A stretch of DNA of 64,000 nucleotides from CAYPNF01 sp964411985 (GTDB taxonomy: Bacteria; Verrucomicrobiota; Verrucomicrobiia; Limisphaerales; J093): NCBI GenBank assembly GCA_964411985.1, contig CAYPNF010000020.1, positions 66,559 to 130,558 of the forward strand, written 5' to 3'. Position 1 is the stretch's first letter, and each line of letters opens with the position of its first letter. The notes under the pieces are model-generated. The model was not told where the DNA came from. It ran no database searches and saw nothing but the letters and a program-made list of their open reading frames with translations. A program made the translations under genes and the position numbers. Below are positions 34,786-43,518 of the stretch, piece after piece.

Positions 34786-35112
34786 ATGAGTGATCCTGCC
34801 TGCACACCCAAGAAGCTGGGGATCCTCCTTTCCGTGTGCCCCAAGGCCGCCGGGTTCCGACATGGCCTTGGCCTCGCCGAAGCGGCTTTGACTCGTGGTT
34901 TTGACGTTTACCTCTACTGCATCGACGAAGCAGTGTATGGGGTGGATGACCCGCGAGTGCAAGAGTTGGTGCGTCACGGATTGAAGCTCTTCGCCTGTGC
35001 CTATGGTGCGCAGCAACGGGGCATTCCTCTCGGTGACCAAGCCGTATTCTCCGGGCTCGCCGTCGTGAGTGACTTGATGGCCAGCACCGATCGTTTTGTC
35101 AGTTTCAACTGA
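34786..35112 (+). CDS. DsrE-family protein (TusD/DsrE-like)
   Basis: 108 residues with the DsrE fold signature: LSVCPKAAGFRHGLGLAEAAL, GFDVYLYCIDEAVYG, and KLFACAYGAQQRGI. The cysteine in FACAYGAQ corresponds in position to the sulfur-relay cysteine of TusD/DsrE. First of three small genes with 1-3 bp gaps, a TusDCB/DsrEFH-like arrangement. It follows tyrA closely (39 bp), but no functional link is evident. Confidence 0.75.
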   Translation: MSDPACTPKKLGILLSVCPKAAGFRHGLGLAEAALTRGFDVYLYCIDEAVYGVDDPRVQELVRHGLKLFACAYGAQQRGIPLGDQAVFSGLAVVSDLMASTDRFVSFN

Positions 35113-35113
35113 T

Positions 35114-35464
35114 ATGGCACGCGCCATCCTCTTCTTGATCACCACTGACCCGCGCACCAGTTCGCGGCCGGCGGAAGCCATCCGCATCGCGGCGGGCGTG
35201 GGTTCCTGGAAAAGGGTATCCGTTCAGATCTACCTCCGCGGCCCAGCGGTAAGCATTCTAAGCGAGGACGCGGAGGATTTCATCGATGGGGACAACTTTT
35301 CGCGCTACCTTCCGATCGTGCAAGCGTGGGGAAAGCCGGTTCTCGTCGAACGGGGTCAACCGCTGCTGCGCAACTTGGGTGTGCCCGCTGTCCCTTATGC
35401 GGAGATCGACGATACTCGCTTGTGCGAGGAACTCGCCGTTAGCCACAGCGTGCTCAGGTTTTGA
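35114..35464 (+). CDS. DsrE/F-like small protein
   Basis: 116 residues. ILFLITTDPRTSSRPAEAIRIAAGVGSWKRVSVQIYLRG resembles the first half of the DsrE/TusC fold. No cysteine lies in the usual relay position, and the only one is near the C-terminus (LCEELAV). It starts 1 bp after the previous stop, so is co-translated. Assignment as the middle partner of a DsrE/F/H-like complex rests on fold-like pattern and gene order. Confidence 0.62.
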   Translation: MARAILFLITTDPRTSSRPAEAIRIAAGVGSWKRVSVQIYLRGPAVSILSEDAEDFIDGDNFSRYLPIVQAWGKPVLVERGQPLLRNLGVPAVPYAEIDDTRLCEELAVSHSVLRF

Positions 35465-35467
35465 GCT

Positions 35468-35650
35468 ATGAACAAGATTCTGCACATTCTGACCCAACCT
35501 GAAGACGCATGGCCGCAGGAACTGATCGGCAGAGAGCAGAGCGGGGTCTACTCCCGCGAGGTCACTGTTCTGGACCTGAGGATCGCAGAGCCCGATTACG
35601 GGCTTCTTCTGGACCGAGTGATGGAAGCGGACACGGTCGTGGTCTGGTGA
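35468..35650 (+). CDS. DsrH/TusB-like small protein
   Basis: 60 residues, starting MNKILHILTQPEDAWPQELI. Length, position and start resemble a shortened DsrH/TusB, the third subunit of such complexes, but the C-terminal cysteine of TusB is missing. It begins 3 bp after the preceding gene. Its stop is about 50 bp from the convergent secA stop. Confidence 0.5.
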   Translation: MNKILHILTQPEDAWPQELIGREQSGVYSREVTVLDLRIAEPDYGLLLDRVMEADTVVVW

Positions 35651-35701
35651 GCCCGAACTGCGATCGGCCTTGACCCGGTCTGTAGCCCAGGCCGAAGACC
35701 C

Positions 35702-38700
35702 CTATTTCCCGCAGCACTGTTTGTACTTCTTGCCGCTGCCACACGGGCACGGATCGTTGCGCCCCACTTTCGGTCCTGTCCGGACTGGTTTGGCCTTGGA
35801 CAAAGCTTCATTGGCCTCGCTCACCATGTCGCTGGCCTTTCCGCCGCCCTCCGCGCCTTTGCCCTCTGCGGCACCACTGGCGGTTTCGAACGCGGAAGCC
35901 TCCTGGTGCTTCGTGTTGAGCTGGGGCAGATTTCGCAGGAAGTTTTCGAAAGCCATGAGGCTGGAGGCGCTCCGGAAGATGTTGTTACAGATCTCTCCCT
36001 TGACGTTCACCATGAGCTCATCGAACATCTTGAACGCTTCCACCTTGTACTCAATCAGCGGATCCCGCTGGCCATACTGCCGCAGCCCGATGCTGTTCCG
36101 CAGGCTGTCCATGTTGTACAGGTGTTCCTGCCACATGCGGTCGATCGCACTCAGGATGGTATACCTTTCGACGGCGCACAGGGCTTCCGCCTTCTCGAAG
36201 CTCACTTTCAGGTCGTAGGCGTCGCGAATGCTCTTGCAGATGTGCCTGACCACTGCGAGCTGGGCGGGACTCAAGCCATCAAACATGGAGCCCGGTACCG
36301 GGGCATCGTGTCCGGCATCGGCAATGGCGAGTAAATCCTCTTCATTGAAACCGATTGGGAACGTGAGATTGATCCAGTCCGCGAGTCCACGGCGGTTCCA
36401 CTCGCGCACATCCCCATCCACCGTGGAATGCTGCTGCACTTTGTGCAGTACCACTTCCTCGATGATGTCCATCAGCCGGTCGCGCACGTCTTCGGCGAGG
36501 ATGATCTCGTTGCGGAAACCGTAGATGATCTCCCGCTGCTTGTTCATCACGTCGTCGTATTCCAGCGTCCGTTTGCGGATCTGGAAGTTGTGCTGCTCGA
36601 CGCGTTTTTGGGCCTGTTCGATCGACCGGTTCAGGAACGGATGCTCCAGTTCCTGGCCTTCTTCCAGTCCCACTTTCTCCATCACCTTGACGATGCGGTC
36701 GGAACCGAACAACCGCATGAGGTCGTCCTCGAGGGAGATAAAGAAATGGGAAGAGCCGGGATCGCCCTGTCGTGCGCAACGGCCGCGGAGCTGGCGGTCA
36801 ATACGGCGGGCCTCGTGGCGCTCAGTGCCGATGACGTGCAGGCCCCCCAGGCCGGGCACTTCCGTCCCCAGCTTGATGTCTGTACCACGGCCGGCCATGT
36901 TGGTGGCAATAGTGACAGACCCCTTCTGTCCGGCGCGGGCCACGATCTCGGCTTCCTGTTCGTGGTATTTCGCGTTGAGCACAGAGTGGACGATACCCAC
37001 TTTCTTCAGCATGCGAGAAAGATGCTCGCTGACTTCGACGGAGATCGTTCCCACGAGGATGGGTCGACCTTTGGCGTGAATCTCCTGAATCTCTTTTTGA
37101 ACGGCATTGAACTTCTCCCGCCGGGTCTTGTAGACGGTGTCATGGTGGTCATTGCGGGCCACCGGCTTGTTCGTGGGGATGACCAAAACCCCTAACTTGT
37201 AAATGTCCCAGAACTCGCTTGCTTCCGTCTCGGCGGTGCCGGTCATTCCCGCCAGCTTCTTGTACATGCGGAAATAGTTCTGAATGGTGATCGTTGCCAG
37301 GGTCTGCGTCTCCCGCTCGATTTCCACGCCTTCCTTGGCTTCGACCGCCTGATGTAGGCCGTCGCTCCAGCGCCGCCCCGTCATCAGACGCCCGGTGTTT
37401 TCGTCCACGATCACCACTTTGTTGTCCTGTACGACGTATTGCACGTCCTTCTGGTACAAGCAGTAAGCCTTGAGAAGTTGGGAAATGACGTGGATCCTCT
37501 GTGCGCGTGATTCAAACTGCTTCTGTACTTGGGCTTTCAGCTCCAGTCGTTTGCGGAGATCGGTCTCCGAGCCGGTGTCAATCTCATGGAAGGCGGTGAT
37601 CAGGTCCGGCAACATGAATGCGTCGGGATCTTTCGGGCTTAGGAAACAACGACCTTTCTCCGTGAGATCCGCTTCGTGGCCTTTCTCGTCCGTGGCAAAA
37701 AAGAGCTGCTCCTTTTGCTCGTAGAGGAGCTTCTTGGTCTGGTCGCTGTGCAGTTCCAGTTCGGCCGCCTGCATGAGCTGCTGGTTTTCTGGCAACTCCA
37801 GGACCTTCATCAGGTCCTCCGAACGGGGATTCCCCATGCGGACCCGATAGAGCAGGAGGCCAATCTCGTGGCGGAGGTTGTCGGCATCGACAGGGTTGGA
37901 ACCATCTTCCGGGCGCAGTTTCTTCATCAGGTCCTGAGCCTCATTGAGGAAGCGCTTGCAGAGCTTCTCTTGGGCGCCAACGATGGACTGAATCTGCGTG
38001 ATGAACTCGAAGTAGAGCTGGTTGTCGGCGCTGACCACCGCAGGACCAGAGATGATCAAGGGAGTCCGGGCTTCATCAATCAGGATGGAGTCAACCTCAT
38101 CGACCACGGCAAAGAAATGACCACGCTGGACCTGTTCTTCCTTTCGGGAAGCCATCCCGTTGTCGCGCAAATAGTCAAACCCGTACTCTGCATTCGTTCC
38201 GTAGGTGATGTCACACGCGTACTGAGCGCGACGCACTGCTGGAGATTGGTCGTGGAGAATGCAGCCGACCGTGAGGCCTAGGTACTTGTAGATGGCTCCC
38301 ATCCACTCGCTGTCGCGAGCCGCCAGGTAGTCGTTGACGGTTACGATGTGCACCCCGCGCCCTGCTAAAGCGTTCAGGTAGGCTGGCATGGTCGCTACCA
38401 GCGTCTTACCTTCACCCGTCGCCATTTCGGCGATCCGACCAGTGTGCAGTGCCCAACCGCCGATCAACTGCACGTCAAAGGGGATCATGTCCCATTTGAT
38501 AGGGTGCCCGCGCACGATAATCTCCGAGCCAACCAGTCGGCGACAGGCGTTCTTGACCATGGCAAAGGCCTCTGGGAGAACCGTGTTCAGCTCGGCTTTG
38601 ATCTGCTCAATATCCTCAATCGCAGCGAATTTTGCCTTCCAGTCTGCGGTCTTCTTCCGCAGTTCCTCGTCGGTCAAAGACTGCAGCGATTTCTCGATCT

Positions 38701-38788
38701 CGTTGATCTTAGCCACCATGGGCCGGAGACGCTTGATCTCGCGGTCATTCTTGGAACCGATCAACTTTTTGATGATAAAGCCAAACAT
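35702..38788 (-). CDS. secA: Preprotein translocase ATPase SecA
   Basis: 1028 residues, longer than E. coli SecA (901). The Walker A region is MATGEGKTLVATMPAYLNAL and the DEAD-type motif is VDEVDSILIDEARTPLIISG. The second helicase domain carries TNMAGRGTDIKLG. The C-terminal zinc/SecB-binding motif NDPCPCGSGKKYKQCC is complete. Extra length lies in an insertion after the first nucleotide-binding domain (about residues 270-400, rich in K/E/Q), as in other Verrucomicrobia and Chlamydiae. Drives post-translational protein export through SecYEG. Confidence 0.97.
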   Translation of the reverse strand: MFGFIIKKLIGSKNDREIKRLRPMVAKINEIEKSLQSLTDEELRKKTADWKAKFAAIEDIEQIKAELNTVLPEAFAMVKNACRRLVGSEIIVRGHPIKWDMIPFDVQLIGGWALHTGRIAEMATGEGKTLVATMPAYLNALAGRGVHIVTVNDYLAARDSEWMGAIYKYLGLTVGCILHDQSPAVRRAQYACDITYGTNAEYGFDYLRDNGMASRKEEQVQRGHFFAVVDEVDSILIDEARTPLIISGPAVVSADNQLYFEFITQIQSIVGAQEKLCKRFLNEAQDLMKKLRPEDGSNPVDADNLRHEIGLLLYRVRMGNPRSEDLMKVLELPENQQLMQAAELELHSDQTKKLLYEQKEQLFFATDEKGHEADLTEKGRCFLSPKDPDAFMLPDLITAFHEIDTGSETDLRKRLELKAQVQKQFESRAQRIHVISQLLKAYCLYQKDVQYVVQDNKVVIVDENTGRLMTGRRWSDGLHQAVEAKEGVEIERETQTLATITIQNYFRMYKKLAGMTGTAETEASEFWDIYKLGVLVIPTNKPVARNDHHDTVYKTRREKFNAVQKEIQEIHAKGRPILVGTISVEVSEHLSRMLKKVGIVHSVLNAKYHEQEAEIVARAGQKGSVTIATNMAGRGTDIKLGTEVPGLGGLHVIGTERHEARRIDRQLRGRCARQGDPGSSHFFISLEDDLMRLFGSDRIVKVMEKVGLEEGQELEHPFLNRSIEQAQKRVEQHNFQIRKRTLEYDDVMNKQREIIYGFRNEIILAEDVRDRLMDIIEEVVLHKVQQHSTVDGDVREWNRRGLADWINLTFPIGFNEEDLLAIADAGHDAPVPGSMFDGLSPAQLAVVRHICKSIRDAYDLKVSFEKAEALCAVERYTILSAIDRMWQEHLYNMDSLRNSIGLRQYGQRDPLIEYKVEAFKMFDELMVNVKGEICNNIFRSASSLMAFENFLRNLPQLNTKHQEASAFETASGAAEGKGAEGGGKASDMVSEANEALSKAKPVRTGPKVGRNDPCPCGSGKKYKQCCGK

Positions 38789-39208
38789 GCGAAAAGAGTA
38801 ATACTAAGGACAAGGTCCAGAAAACACTTCGCAAGCTAGTGGAAGGTGCGTGAACCGTCAAAAGTATTTACTTCAGCCCGCCCGCCGCCCCCCGGAGACC
38901 AAGGCCTCGACCTGACCCTCGCAGCGAGGCTGCGCTGTCAGCGAAGCCGCATTGTCTGTCCCTTCTGTCGGGCAGGGTACTGCTCGAGGCCAGGCAGCCG
39001 GTCGAAGGAAGTTCCGCTCACCCGGATGCGCTTCCATTGGACCAACGTCCTCCACTGTGTCTGTCCCTGCCTCTTCTCTCAAACAGCCCCGTCGCATCCT
39101 GCTCGCTATGGGGAATTTATGATGGGCGCTACAAAATCCTCTTTTATTCAGGCGGCACCTGTGTATGATTAGCAGGATTAGGTTAGCTATTACATCTGAA
39201 CTTGGAAT
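38789..39208. other. Intergenic region between secA and pyk
   Basis: 420 bp between divergent genes. A 108-codon frame (38846-39172) is open but has no recognisable domain, a very high Arg/Pro/Cys content and frame-shadow character, so it is not called. No RNA, repeat or terminator was seen. Confidence 0.5.
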
Positions 39209-40615
39209 ATGAGAAGAACTAGGATTATTGCCACTTTGGGCCCTGCCACCGATTCCCCTGAGATGATCGGGAAGATGATCGATCAAGGCATGAACATCGC
39301 CCGGCTCAATATGTCCCATGCCACTCATGACTGGCTGCGTCGGGTAGTGAAGGACATCCGCGCGGCTGCCGAGGCCCGTCAGATGCCGGTGGGGATTCTT
39401 CTGGACACGCAAGGACCAGCGATCCGCACCGGGGACTTGCCTGCTGCTCTCGACATCAAACCCGGGGAGAAGTTCACACTGACAGTCCGGGGCGAAAAGA
39501 GCGAAGAACACCAGTCCGTCGATGTTAACTACGCCAACCTCATCAACGACATCAGCGTCGGAGATATTGTGCTCATCGACAATGGGGCGATTCAGATGAA
39601 GGTGCTGGCGAAATTTGCGAACAAGATTGAGTGTAAAGTGCTGACCCCAGGTCGTTTGGGAAGTCGTCGTCACATCAATCTTCCGGGCGTCAAAGTCAGC
39701 CTTCCAGCGTTGACGGCGAAGGACCTGGGGGATATTGCCGTGGGCCTGGAAATGGGGGTGGATTTCATCGCGCTTTCGTTCGTGCGGGAAGCAAAGGATA
39801 TCCAGCAGTTGAGAGCCGTGATCGATAATTCCAGGAAGCAACCTTTGATTGTGGCCAAGATCGAAGACCAGTCGGCAGTAACGAACTTGGAATCCATCGT
39901 AAGTGAGGCCGACGCTATCATGGTGGCTCGTGGAGATCTTGGGATCGAATGTCCTTACGAGGACCTGCCGATTATTCAAAGAAAGGTGGTGAAACACTGT
40001 CTGCAGGTGGGCAAGCCGGTGATTGTGGCCACCCACATGCTGGAAAGCATGATCACGAATCCCATGCCCACCCGGGCCGAGATTACGGATGTCGCCAACG
40101 CCGTCTTTGAGCAGGCAGATGGGATTATGCTTAGCGGCGAAACCACCGTGGGGAAGTATCCGCTGAAGTGCCTCGAGGTCTTCGATCGTATCGCCCGCCG
40201 AATCGAGGTGAGTGGTGGAGCTCATTACCAGGACGATGCCCAGCTCACGAAGCCGCGACAGAAGCTGGTTCACAGCGCGGTCGCCATGGCGGATCGCCTG
40301 AAGGCAGATGCAATTGTCGTGTTCACGCTCCAGGGCTTCATGGCTCGCTATGTGGCATGGTTCCGGCCGCGGTATTCCCGGGTCTATGCCTTCTGTGAGA
40401 AGTCGGAAATCGCGAACGGGCTTACTCTGAACTGGGGGCTGAACCCGCTCACGATCGGCTTCGACCGAAAAATGCCGGAGAAGACCATCGATGCCGCGCT
40501 CAAACTACTCCTCGAGAAACAACTCCTCAAAAAGGGCGATACGATTGTCGTTGTCAGTGCCATCACGTCAGGGGGATCGCTGGTGGACAGCATCCAAATG
40601 CGGATTATCAACTGA
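39209..40615 (+). CDS. pyk: Pyruvate kinase
   Basis: 468 residues. Converts phosphoenolpyruvate and ADP to pyruvate and ATP. N-terminal RTRIIATLGPATDSPEM, the substrate segment NMSHATHDWL, the DTQGPAIRTGD loop, and the catalytic/metal segments KIEDQSAVTNLESIV and IMVARGDLGIECP are all present. The C-terminal regulatory-type domain is complete (VFTLQGFMARYVAWFRPRYS). Single gene with no operon partners. Confidence 0.96.
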   Translation: MRRTRIIATLGPATDSPEMIGKMIDQGMNIARLNMSHATHDWLRRVVKDIRAAAEARQMPVGILLDTQGPAIRTGDLPAALDIKPGEKFTLTVRGEKSEEHQSVDVNYANLINDISVGDIVLIDNGAIQMKVLAKFANKIECKVLTPGRLGSRRHINLPGVKVSLPALTAKDLGDIAVGLEMGVDFIALSFVREAKDIQQLRAVIDNSRKQPLIVAKIEDQSAVTNLESIVSEADAIMVARGDLGIECPYEDLPIIQRKVVKHCLQVGKPVIVATHMLESMITNPMPTRAEITDVANAVFEQADGIMLSGETTVGKYPLKCLEVFDRIARRIEVSGGAHYQDDAQLTKPRQKLVHSAVAMADRLKADAIVVFTLQGFMARYVAWFRPRYSRVYAFCEKSEIANGLTLNWGLNPLTIGFDRKMPEKTIDAALKLLLEKQLLKKGDTIVVVSAITSGGSLVDSIQMRIIN

Positions 40616-41108
40616 GATAGACAGATTTCCCGAGTGTGGAAGCCTGCAAAACCCCTTCCTGCTAAATCCATAAAGTGTTGTTGGTCATTATTTTGAATCG
40701 ATGGATGGTCTGGCATGCCCCCCTAGGCTTGCCAAACTGGGCGACCCTGGCTAAATTATTTCCCTGATGAACAGAACCGGATGGGTTCAGGTTGCGGAGA
40801 CGACGCCCGGCCAGCTTTCAGGCTGGGGGCGGTTGCAGTGTATTCGTGCCTCGCTGATGGCCGGGGTGTTCTTCTTCAGGGCTTCTGAAGATGCTGCTGC
40901 CGCAGATCCAACGGCAGTGGCTCTCACCAAATAAGCCACTCTTCAGCTGAGTCGGCGAGTTCGTTTACCCTCTCCTCCGGAGAGCGAACACGTCAGAGTC
41001 AGTCCCTTTTCCGACCGAATCGTGAACCCTCTAACCCAAAATGACCTGCAGATAACCCCTCGGATTGGTCCTCGTGGCCCGGCCCTTGGGTTGACTGCCG
41101 TTCCCGAA
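40616..41108. other. Intergenic region downstream of pyk
   Basis: 493 bp. The best small frame is 40767-40934 (55 codons, starting MNRTGWVQVAETT), without a Shine-Dalgarno sequence or family resemblance; it is left uncalled. A frame open from 41022 in phase with the next gene lacks leader character until the ATG at 41109. No terminator was recognised. Confidence 0.45.
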
Positions 41109-42041
41109 ATGAAAGCAGATCGTCGAAGTTTCCTGAAACACTCCTTCCTCCTGGCCGGCAGCGCCGCGCTTGGCTCGTCCACCCTGACCCGTTTGGTTGC
41201 CGCTCCTGAGCGCCAGCCATTCATGATCTCTCTGGCGGAGAATTCCTTGCGGAAGGCCTTACAGACAAATCAGTTAAACCGATTGGATCTTCCGAGAATC
41301 GCCACGACCCAGTACGGAATTCAGGCGGTCGAGTTGGCGAACGAGTTCTTCGATGACAAGGTGCGAGACCGGCAATACCTACTGGATTACAAAAGGCGAT
41401 GTGATGATTTTGGTGTGCGAGTTCTCTTGGTAAGGGTCACCGAGGAAGGTGCACTCGGACATCCTGACGCGAACGAACGTAAAAAGGCTGTTGATAATCA
41501 CTGTCGCTGGGTCGAAGCCGCCAAGCTGATGAACTGTCATTCGATCCGTGTTCACGTCGATACCGCCGGCGGAGGCTCCCCAGCAGACCAAATGGGACGC
41601 GCCGTGCAGGGACTTCGTTCCTTGGCCGACTATGCTGGAAAGATGGGGATGAACATTCTGGTGGAGAACCGCGTTGGTTTGTCAGCCGACGCCTCGTGGC
41701 TCGCTTCCCTCATCAAAGGGGTCAGTCTCGCCAACTGCGGCACCGTCCCTGATTTTGGGAGCTTCCGTATTAGCGAAGGGCGGGAATACGACCGCTACCA
41801 GGGGGTGAGAGAGATGATGCCTTTTGCCCGGGCAGTCAGCGCCAAGACACTGGACTTTGATGCGGGGGGGAACGAAATACATACCGACTACCGCCGGATG
41901 CTCAAGATCGTGGTCAACGCCGGCTACCGGGGCTATGTGGGGATCGCCTACGAGGGGGCTGCCTTGTCTGAAAAAGATGGTATTCTAGCCAGCAAGCGCC
42001 TCCTTGAGACTGTGCGCACCGAGTTGACCTCGGCGGCTTGA
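41109..42041 (+). CDS. Exported sugar phosphate isomerase/epimerase-like TIM-barrel protein
   Basis: 310 residues. The start at 41109 gives a Tat leader (MKADRRSFLKHSFLLAGSAALG with RRSFLK). The mature part has the AP-endonuclease-2/xylose-isomerase-like barrel: YGIQAVELANEFF, RVLLVRVTEEG, SIRVHVDTAGG, NILVENRVGLS (metal-ligand glutamate) and a final YRGYVGIAYEGAALSE. Expected to act on a sugar or polyol outside the cytoplasm; the substrate is unknown. A long leaderless extension to 41022 is rejected. Confidence 0.82.
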   Translation: MKADRRSFLKHSFLLAGSAALGSSTLTRLVAAPERQPFMISLAENSLRKALQTNQLNRLDLPRIATTQYGIQAVELANEFFDDKVRDRQYLLDYKRRCDDFGVRVLLVRVTEEGALGHPDANERKKAVDNHCRWVEAAKLMNCHSIRVHVDTAGGGSPADQMGRAVQGLRSLADYAGKMGMNILVENRVGLSADASWLASLIKGVSLANCGTVPDFGSFRISEGREYDRYQGVREMMPFARAVSAKTLDFDAGGNEIHTDYRRMLKIVVNAGYRGYVGIAYEGAALSEKDGILASKRLLETVRTELTSAA

Positions 42042-42118
42042 TCGATCGGCGCGCCAGAGAAGCCCGCCACGAAGTAGATCCTTTGGTACTAAACCCTCCG
42101 CTCCCAGCAGGGGGCCTT

Positions 42119-42238
42119 CTACTGTTTGGACAGCAAGGCTGGGTCGATGGAGAAGGTGTCGTTTTGCAGGTTGATGGTGATTCGCGTCCCGTCAGCGTAT
42201 TCGAAGAGTTGGCTGACCCGGTTGGTATCCAAGAACCG
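42119..42238 (-). pseudogene. Glycosidase C-terminal tail fragment
   Basis: The minus strand codes LDTNRVSQLFEYADGTRITI and continues for about 17 codons to a stop at 42119. This matches the last 38 or so residues of the intact glycosidase at 53575-55596 (LDASRASQLFEYADGTRVTI). No other part of the gene remains; the homology stops where RAYT-like sequence begins on the other strand. A relic of a paralogue cut by a transposase-related event. Confidence 0.7.
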
Positions 42239-42930
42239 GGCCGGTACCGGGCCATTCCGGTGGAAGCGGAGGAAGAGATGTACTTGCAGAGGGTCAGTAC
42301 TTACATCCACTTGAATCCGGCGCGAGCCAAGCTGATCCGGATTGGTGAGGAGAAGCTTCGGGATCATCTGTGGAGCAGTCACCCGGATTACGTGGGGGGA
42401 AACGCGCCGGAGTGGCTGGTGAGGGAGCGAGTGCTTGGGAGTCTGGGGATGGGGCCGCGGGAGGGGCGGGGGTATGATGTGTACATTGAAGTCGGGTGCT
42501 GGAACCGGGGAAGAAGGCTGGGCGCAGGGAGTGGGTGGGGGCGTGGGGGGTGCTGCGGGGATGGGGGTAGGTGGGGGGGGAAGGGTTTGGGGAGAGGCCG
42601 CTGGGTGGCGCCCGGGATGTGCAGGCGGGCAGGGGCCGGGAGTCGAAAACGGGCGCGGTTCGGGCTGCTCACGACCAAAGCCAGGCCGAGCGGATGGTGG
42701 AAGGGTTGTGGGCGTTGGGACCGAGGGGGGAGGAGTTGGCGAGGGCCCCGAAAGGGCAGCTGGAGAGGTAGGTGCTGGCATGATGGGTGGATGGCCATAC
42801 ATCGGTCAGCCGGAGATGGGGGGCGGAAAAGCTGGGAATGGGGCATGAGTCGGTCGTGAGTCAAGCGGTGCGGCACGTGGAAAGGAGCACTGCGGGAAAG
42901 GCGCCTGCCCTAAAAGAGAAACTGCACACG
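42239..42930 (+). pseudogene. REP-associated tyrosine transposase (RAYT) C-terminal remnant
   Basis: Begins at GRYRAIPVEAEEE and continues with YIHLNPARAKLIRI, LRDHLWSSHPDYVGG and PEWLVRERVL, the conserved middle of RAYT/Y1 transposases after the catalytic tyrosine. Downstream pieces lie in other frames: AERMVEGLWALGPRGEELAR (about 42670-42765) and LGMGHESVVSQAVRHVERS (about 42838-42894). At least two frameshifts and the missing N-terminal HUH part make it dead. The stretch 42440-42770 is strikingly G-rich on the plus strand. Confidence 0.75.
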
Positions 42931-42952
42931 GACGTGAAGGATCTCACCACGG

Positions 42953-43510
42953 ATGGACAGTATTCACGATTCTCGGACTGACCCTTTTTATACGCTGTAT
43001 CAGCCGTCCGGCGAAACGCGGGCGATTTGGACGGATAACGCGGAAAGCCGGGACAACGTCACGGCGGACAATGGACGAACCGAGGATTCCAACCACGCCA
43101 CCATTTGGCGCTGGCGGGAACATTTCCAAAACGATTTCGCGGCGCGCATGGACTGGTGCGTGGAGGATGAATTCAAAAAGGCAAATCACAATCCGCGCCC
43201 CGTCTTGAACGGTGACCGCTCCACCGGGGTGATGATGATTTCGGCCAAAGCCGGCGCGACCGTGAAGCTCTCCGCCACAGGCACGGACGCCGGGGACGAC
43301 GGACAGCAGGTCAATGTGACCTGGTGGATTTACTGGGAGGCGGGAAACATTGGGGGAGCAACATTGAGCCAGACTGACGGATTGGAAACAGAAGTGACGC
43401 TGCCGAAATTAAAGAAGTCCGGCACGCTGCATGTCATTCTGCAAGCCGAGGACAACGGCGCGCCGCACCTGTTCGCCTACCGGCGCGCCCTCATCCAAGT
43501 CACGCCCTGA
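42953..43510 (+). pseudogene. DUF1593 C-terminal fragment
   Basis: 185 codons. From about residue 18, PSGETRAIWTDNAESRDNV, ATIWRWREHFQNDFAARMDW, NHNPRPVLNGDRS and GATVKLSATGTDAGDDGQQV match the C-terminal half of DUF1593 (putative cellulose-binding or nucleoside-hydrolase-like) proteins, ending in an Ig-like domain. The N-terminal catalytic half is absent, and the first residues do not look native. A 5'-truncated relic at the left edge of the island; it could still be expressed but would lack its main domain. Confidence 0.7.
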
Positions 43511-43518
43511 CCGGCAGC

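Noticed and set aside
38846..39172. Possible 108-residue protein between secA and pyk
   Set aside because: High Arg/Pro/Cys content, no ribosome site, no family pattern.
38873..40273. 466-codon frame on the minus strand opposite pyk
   Set aside because: It is the mirror of the pyruvate kinase gene, with no domain of its own; long antisense frames are expected at this GC content.
40767..40934. 55-residue ORF after pyk
   Set aside because: No ribosome-binding site or resemblance to a known small protein; cannot be supported from one sequence.
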